Assembly (NCBI RefSeq): GCF_009823805.1
Contig: NZ_WUEK01000005.1
Location: forward strand, 62,001 to 126,000
Length of the DNA stretch: 64,000 nucleotides
Source: Nocardioides flavescens
GTDB taxonomy: Bacteria > Actinomycetota > Actinomycetes > Propionibacteriales > Nocardioidaceae
Direction: 5' to 3'
Shown piece after piece: positions 61,187 through 64,000 of this stretch. The notes beneath the pieces were generated by a model, which ran no database searches, was not told the origin of the DNA, and was given only the letters and a program-made list of their open reading frames with translations. Positions within the stretch are counted from its first letter, which is position 1; each line of letters starts with the position of its first letter. A program made the position numbers and the translations under genes.

Positions 61187-61311
61187 CGCGACTTCCTCGA
61201 CCACCGGCGCTGGCACCGGTGGTTTCGAGACAGTCGCTAGCGCGACTTCCTCGACCACCGGCGCTGGCACCGGTGGTTGAGGAGGTCCGCCAGGACCGTC
61301 TCGAAACCACT
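61182..61311. repeat. R-family repeats right of the IS: remainder of the cut copy and an intact copy
   Basis: GCTAGCGCGACTTCCTCGAC completes the interrupted repeat. A second copy follows at once (GGTGGTTTCGAGACAGTCGC, then TAGCGCGACTTCCTCGACCA), and an inverted unit ends in GTCTCGAAACCACT. The near-identical adjacent copies show the pre-insertion state. Confidence 0.9.
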
Positions 61312-61355
61312 CCCTGCGGTAGCGACCTGGCTCACACGGGGTTGCGGACCATCAC

Positions 61356-61374
61356 TTAGGTGAGGCTAACCTCA
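61356..61374 (+). promoter_or_regulatory. Iron box (DtxR/IdeR/DmdR operator)
   Basis: TTAGGTGAGGCTAACCTCA matches the DtxR-family consensus TTAGGTTAGGCTAACCTAA at 17 of 19 positions and lies five bases before the ATG at 61380. It indicates repression of the following siderophore genes when iron is plentiful. No Shine-Dalgarno sequence fits between the site and the ATG, so a leaderless mRNA is possible. Confidence 0.92.
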
Positions 61375-61379
61375 TCTTC

Positions 61380-62906
61380 ATGGTCCACCTCTCGGGAACC
61401 GATCGTCCGACCCTGCCCCCACGAGCGGCCTCAGCCGTCGACGCGCCGCACGATCACCTGCTGGTGCGCGGCGCCGCGGCGGAGTACGCCGACCAGCTGA
61501 CCCGCGCCGTCGCGCAGGTCGCGGCGCGCTTCGAGCGCGTCGACCGGCCGACGTCCGGCGCCACGCAGGCCGAGCTCGAACGGCTCGTCGCGGGCGTCGA
61601 CCTCGACCGGCCGGTCGGGCTCGACGACGCGCTGCGCGAGCTCGACGAGGTCTACCTCGAGCACGCGGTGTGGTTCCACGACCCGGGCTACGCCGCCCAC
61701 CTCAACTGCCCGGTCGCCCTGCCCGCCCTGGCCGCCGAGGTCGTGGCCAGCGCGGTCAACACCTCGGTCGACACCTGGGACCAGAGCACCGTCGCGACGC
61801 TGGTCGAGCAGCGGCTGGTCCGGTGGACCGCCGACCTGGTCGGCCTCGGGCCCGACGCCGACGGCGTCTTCACCAGCGGCGGCACCCAGTCCAACCTCCA
61901 GGCGCTGCTCGTCGCCCGCGAGCACGCCGCGCACCGGCTGACCGGGGCGGCGTACGAGCCCGAGCTCGCGGCCCAGCTTGCGGTGCTCGCGACTGCCGAG
62001 ACCCACTTCAGCATCGTGAAGGCGGCGCGGCTGCTCGGGCTCGGCAGCGGCGCTGTGCGCCTGGTCGCGACCGGTGCCGACGGCCGCATGGACCCCGCGT
62101 CGCTCTCGCGGGAGCTCGGCGCGCTCGCCCGCGACGGCGTCCACCCGATGGCCGTCGTGGCCACGGCCGGCACCACCGACCGCGGCTGCATCGACCCGCT
62201 CGCCGAGGTCGCCGCCCTCACGCGTGCCCACGGGGCGTGGCTGCACGTCGACGCGGCGTACGGCTGCGGCCTGCTCGTCTCGCCGACCCGGCGTCACCTG
62301 CTCGACGGCATCGAGCACGCGGACTCGGTGACCGTCGACTTCCACAAGAGCTTCTTCCAGCCGGTCGCCTCGAGCGCGGTGCTGGTGCGCCGCGGCGAGG
62401 ACCTGCGGCACGTGACGTTCCACGCCGACTACCTCAACCCCCGCGAGGCGGTCGTGCCCAACCAGGTCGACAAGAGCCTGCAGACCACGCGGCGCTTCGA
62501 CGCGCTCAAGCTCTGGCTGACGCTGCGTGCCAGCGGCGCGCAGGCGCTCGGCGAGCTGTTCGACGAGGTCGTCGACCGCGCCGGCGAGGTGCACCGACGG
62601 CTGCGCCGCGACCCCGACTTCGAGGTGCTCGCGCCGGGATCGCTCAGCACGGTCCTGTTCCGCTTCCGACCCGCCGGGCTGCCCGAGGCCGTCGCCGACG
62701 AGCTCAACCCGGCGGTGCGGCAGGCCCTGCTCGAGGAGGGGCGGGTGCTCGTCGCCACGACCAAGGTGGACGGTCGGCCGTGGCTCAAGCTGACGCTGCT
62801 CAACCCCCAGGTCACGCTCGCCGATCTCGACGCCGTCGTCGAGGCCGTACGCCGCAGCGCCCGCCAGCACCTCGCCGCCCGCGCGCCCGAGGCGGTGGCG
62901 GTGTGA
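61380..62906 (+). CDS. PLP-dependent decarboxylase, DesA-like (siderophore)
   Basis: A 508-residue fold-type I PLP decarboxylase of the lysine/diaminobutyrate/aromatic group. Seen are FTSGGTQSNLQALLVAREH (phosphate loop, about 165), HVDAAYGCGLLVSP (PLP Asp, about 293), and VDFHKSFFQPVASSAVL with the Schiff-base Lys (about 321). With the adjacent N-hydroxylase and the iron box it fits DesA, which makes cadaverine from lysine for desferrioxamine-type siderophores. A diamine decarboxylase for another siderophore is the alternative. The GTG start of the next gene overlaps its end. Confidence 0.88.
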   Translation: MVHLSGTDRPTLPPRAASAVDAPHDHLLVRGAAAEYADQLTRAVAQVAARFERVDRPTSGATQAELERLVAGVDLDRPVGLDDALRELDEVYLEHAVWFHDPGYAAHLNCPVALPALAAEVVASAVNTSVDTWDQSTVATLVEQRLVRWTADLVGLGPDADGVFTSGGTQSNLQALLVAREHAAHRLTGAAYEPELAAQLAVLATAETHFSIVKAARLLGLGSGAVRLVATGADGRMDPASLSRELGALARDGVHPMAVVATAGTTDRGCIDPLAEVAALTRAHGAWLHVDAAYGCGLLVSPTRRHLLDGIEHADSVTVDFHKSFFQPVASSAVLVRRGEDLRHVTFHADYLNPREAVVPNQVDKSLQTTRRFDALKLWLTLRASGAQALGELFDEVVDRAGEVHRRLRRDPDFEVLAPGSLSTVLFRFRPAGLPEAVADELNPAVRQALLEEGRVLVATTKVDGRPWLKLTLLNPQVTLADLDAVVEAVRRSARQHLAARAPEAVAV

Positions 62907-64000
62907 GCACCCGCGACGAGGGCCACGTACACGACCTGGTCGGCATCGGCATCGGCCCGTTCAACCTCGGCCTCGCCTGCCTGGCCGACCCGTTGCCGCT
63001 CGACGCGGTCTTCCTCGACGCCGCCGACGGCTTCGACTGGCACCCCGGGATGATGCTGGAGGACGCGACCGTGCAGGTGCCGTTCCTGGCCGACCTGGTG
63101 ACGATGGCCGACCCGACCTCGCGGTTCTCCTTCCTCGCGCACCTGAAGGAGACCGGCCGGCTCTACTCGTTCTACATCCGCGAGAGCTTCTACCCCTTGC
63201 GCCGCGAGTACGCCGACTACTGCCGCTGGGCCGCCTCGATGCTCGACAGCCTGCGCTGGGGCCACCGCGTGACCCGCGTCGAGCACGACGGCGCGGCGTA
63301 CGTCGTCACGGCGGAGACCGCCGCCGACACCCGCCGCGTGCGCGGGCGCCACCTCGTGCTCGGCGTCGGCACCGTGCCGTCGGTGCCCGACGCGGTCGCC
63401 GGGCTCGACGGGCCGGTGCTGCACAGCAGCGACTACCTGCACCGGCGCGACGACCTGCGCCGCTCGCGCAGCATCACCGTCGTCGGCAGCGGACAGAGCG
63501 CCGCGGAGATCTACCTCGACCTCCTCGAGGGCATTCACGACGGCGGCTACCACCTGACCTGGCTGACGCGCTCGCCGCGCTTCTTCCCGATGGAGTACAC
63601 CAAGCTGACCCTCGAGATGACCTCGCCGGAGTGGGTCGACCACTTCCACGCGCTGCCCGCCGAGCAGCGCGACCGCCAGAACCGCGCCCAGCGCCACCTC
63701 CACAAGGGCATCAGCGGCGAGCTGGTCGACGCGATCTACGACACGCTCTACCGCAAGCGCAGCGTCGCGCCGGTGCCCACGACGCTCGCCACGTCGACCG
63801 CGCTGACGGGGGCGCGCTGGGACGGCTCGGCGTACCGCCTGGACCTGCGCCACGAGGAGCTCGGCACCGAGTTCGGCCTCGAGACCGAGGGGCTGGTGCT
63901 CGCCACCGGCTACCGCGCGCACGTGCCCGGCTTCCTCGAACCGGTGCGCGACCGGCTGCGCTTCGACGCCCGGGGGAGGTACGACGTCGCGCGCGACTTC
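62903..64000 (+). CDS. Lysine/cadaverine N-hydroxylase (DesB/IucD-like), 3'-truncated by the window edge
   Basis: The first 366 residues of an FAD- and NADPH-dependent N-monooxygenase that hydroxylates a diamine or lysine for hydroxamate siderophores. Seen are the FAD-binding VGIGIGPFNLGLACLADPL (about 13-31), HPGMMLEDATVQVPFLADLV, the NADPH-binding SITVVGSGQSAAEIYLDLLE (about 192-211), and LATGYRAHVPGFL near the edge. The GTG start overlaps the decarboxylase stop, so the two are coupled under the same iron box. Acyltransferase and NIS synthetase genes (desC, desD) would be expected beyond 64000. Confidence 0.93.
   Translation, partial: MSTRDEGHVHDLVGIGIGPFNLGLACLADPLPLDAVFLDAADGFDWHPGMMLEDATVQVPFLADLVTMADPTSRFSFLAHLKETGRLYSFYIRESFYPLRREYADYCRWAASMLDSLRWGHRVTRVEHDGAAYVVTAETAADTRRVRGRHLVLGVGTVPSVPDAVAGLDGPVLHSSDYLHRRDDLRRSRSITVVGSGQSAAEIYLDLLEGIHDGGYHLTWLTRSPRFFPMEYTKLTLEMTSPEWVDHFHALPAEQRDRQNRAQRHLHKGISGELVDAIYDTLYRKRSVAPVPTTLATSTALTGARWDGSAYRLDLRHEELGTEFGLETEGLVLATGYRAHVPGFLEPVRDRLRFDARGRYDVARDF

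Overview
The window is GC-rich DNA whose gene content and order point to an actinobacterium, most likely Nocardioides or another Nocardioidaceae. The indicators are the dnaK-grpE-dnaJ-hspR operon, the tilS-hpt-ftsH-folE and folP-folB-folK-DUF3180 blocks, DUF3151 next to the class II aldolase, a DUF2342 zincin, frequent GTG starts, and families of palindromic intergenic repeats. The genus is inferred from style only. No tRNA or rRNA gene and no CRISPR array was seen.

Layout: 1-3969 is the chaperone operon, with the 5' end of dnaK outside the window. 4.0-15.6 kb is a mixed accessory stretch: a GntR regulator, a VOC protein, a secreted amidase bracketed by two repeat copies, an SDR, DUF1990, a decayed gene at 10.4-11.3 kb, a lipoprotein, and a three-gene signalling cassette ending in a receiver-kinase fusion. 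clpB (15.8-18.4 kb) sits behind an HspR operator (HAIR). Next comes a single-gene island of visibly less GC-rich DNA (about 18.5-21.4 kb). It encodes an 844-residue protein with an N-terminal HEPN-like domain, a STAND/NB-ARC NTPase, TPR-like repeats and a C-terminal cold-shock domain. I regard it as the best candidate for an undescribed, probably defensive, system.

21.5-33.7 kb holds a secreted nuclease/5'-nucleotidase fusion, membrane proteins, an aminotransferase, pyrE, DedA, a TrmH-type methyltransferase, a sigma factor with a membrane partner, and fbaA. 34.2-37.2 kb is a two-component system with a small secreted protein. 37.3-45.0 kb carries class I lysS, a lipid kinase, purA, purD, a Uma2 protein and purB. 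45.0-47.2 kb has an ECF sigma factor with a membrane-anchored partner, a terminator, and two face-to-face arrays of 32-bp repeats.

47.2-60.0 kb contains an MFS exporter, the zincin, tilS, hpt, ftsH, folE, then an inserted sulfotransferase group (two intact genes and one frameshifted), then folP-folB-folK-DUF3180. At 60.1-61.2 kb an IS481-family element is inserted in a palindromic repeat. The window ends with a DesA-like decarboxylase and the start of an N-hydroxylase gene behind an iron box, which looks like the beginning of a hydroxamate siderophore operon.

Two regulons can be read from the sequence. HspR is encoded here and has an operator upstream of clpB. A DtxR/IdeR-type repressor probably controls the siderophore genes. 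De novo purine synthesis (purA, purD, purB), purine salvage (hpt), pyrimidine synthesis (pyrE) and folate synthesis (folE, folP, folB, folK) are all represented.
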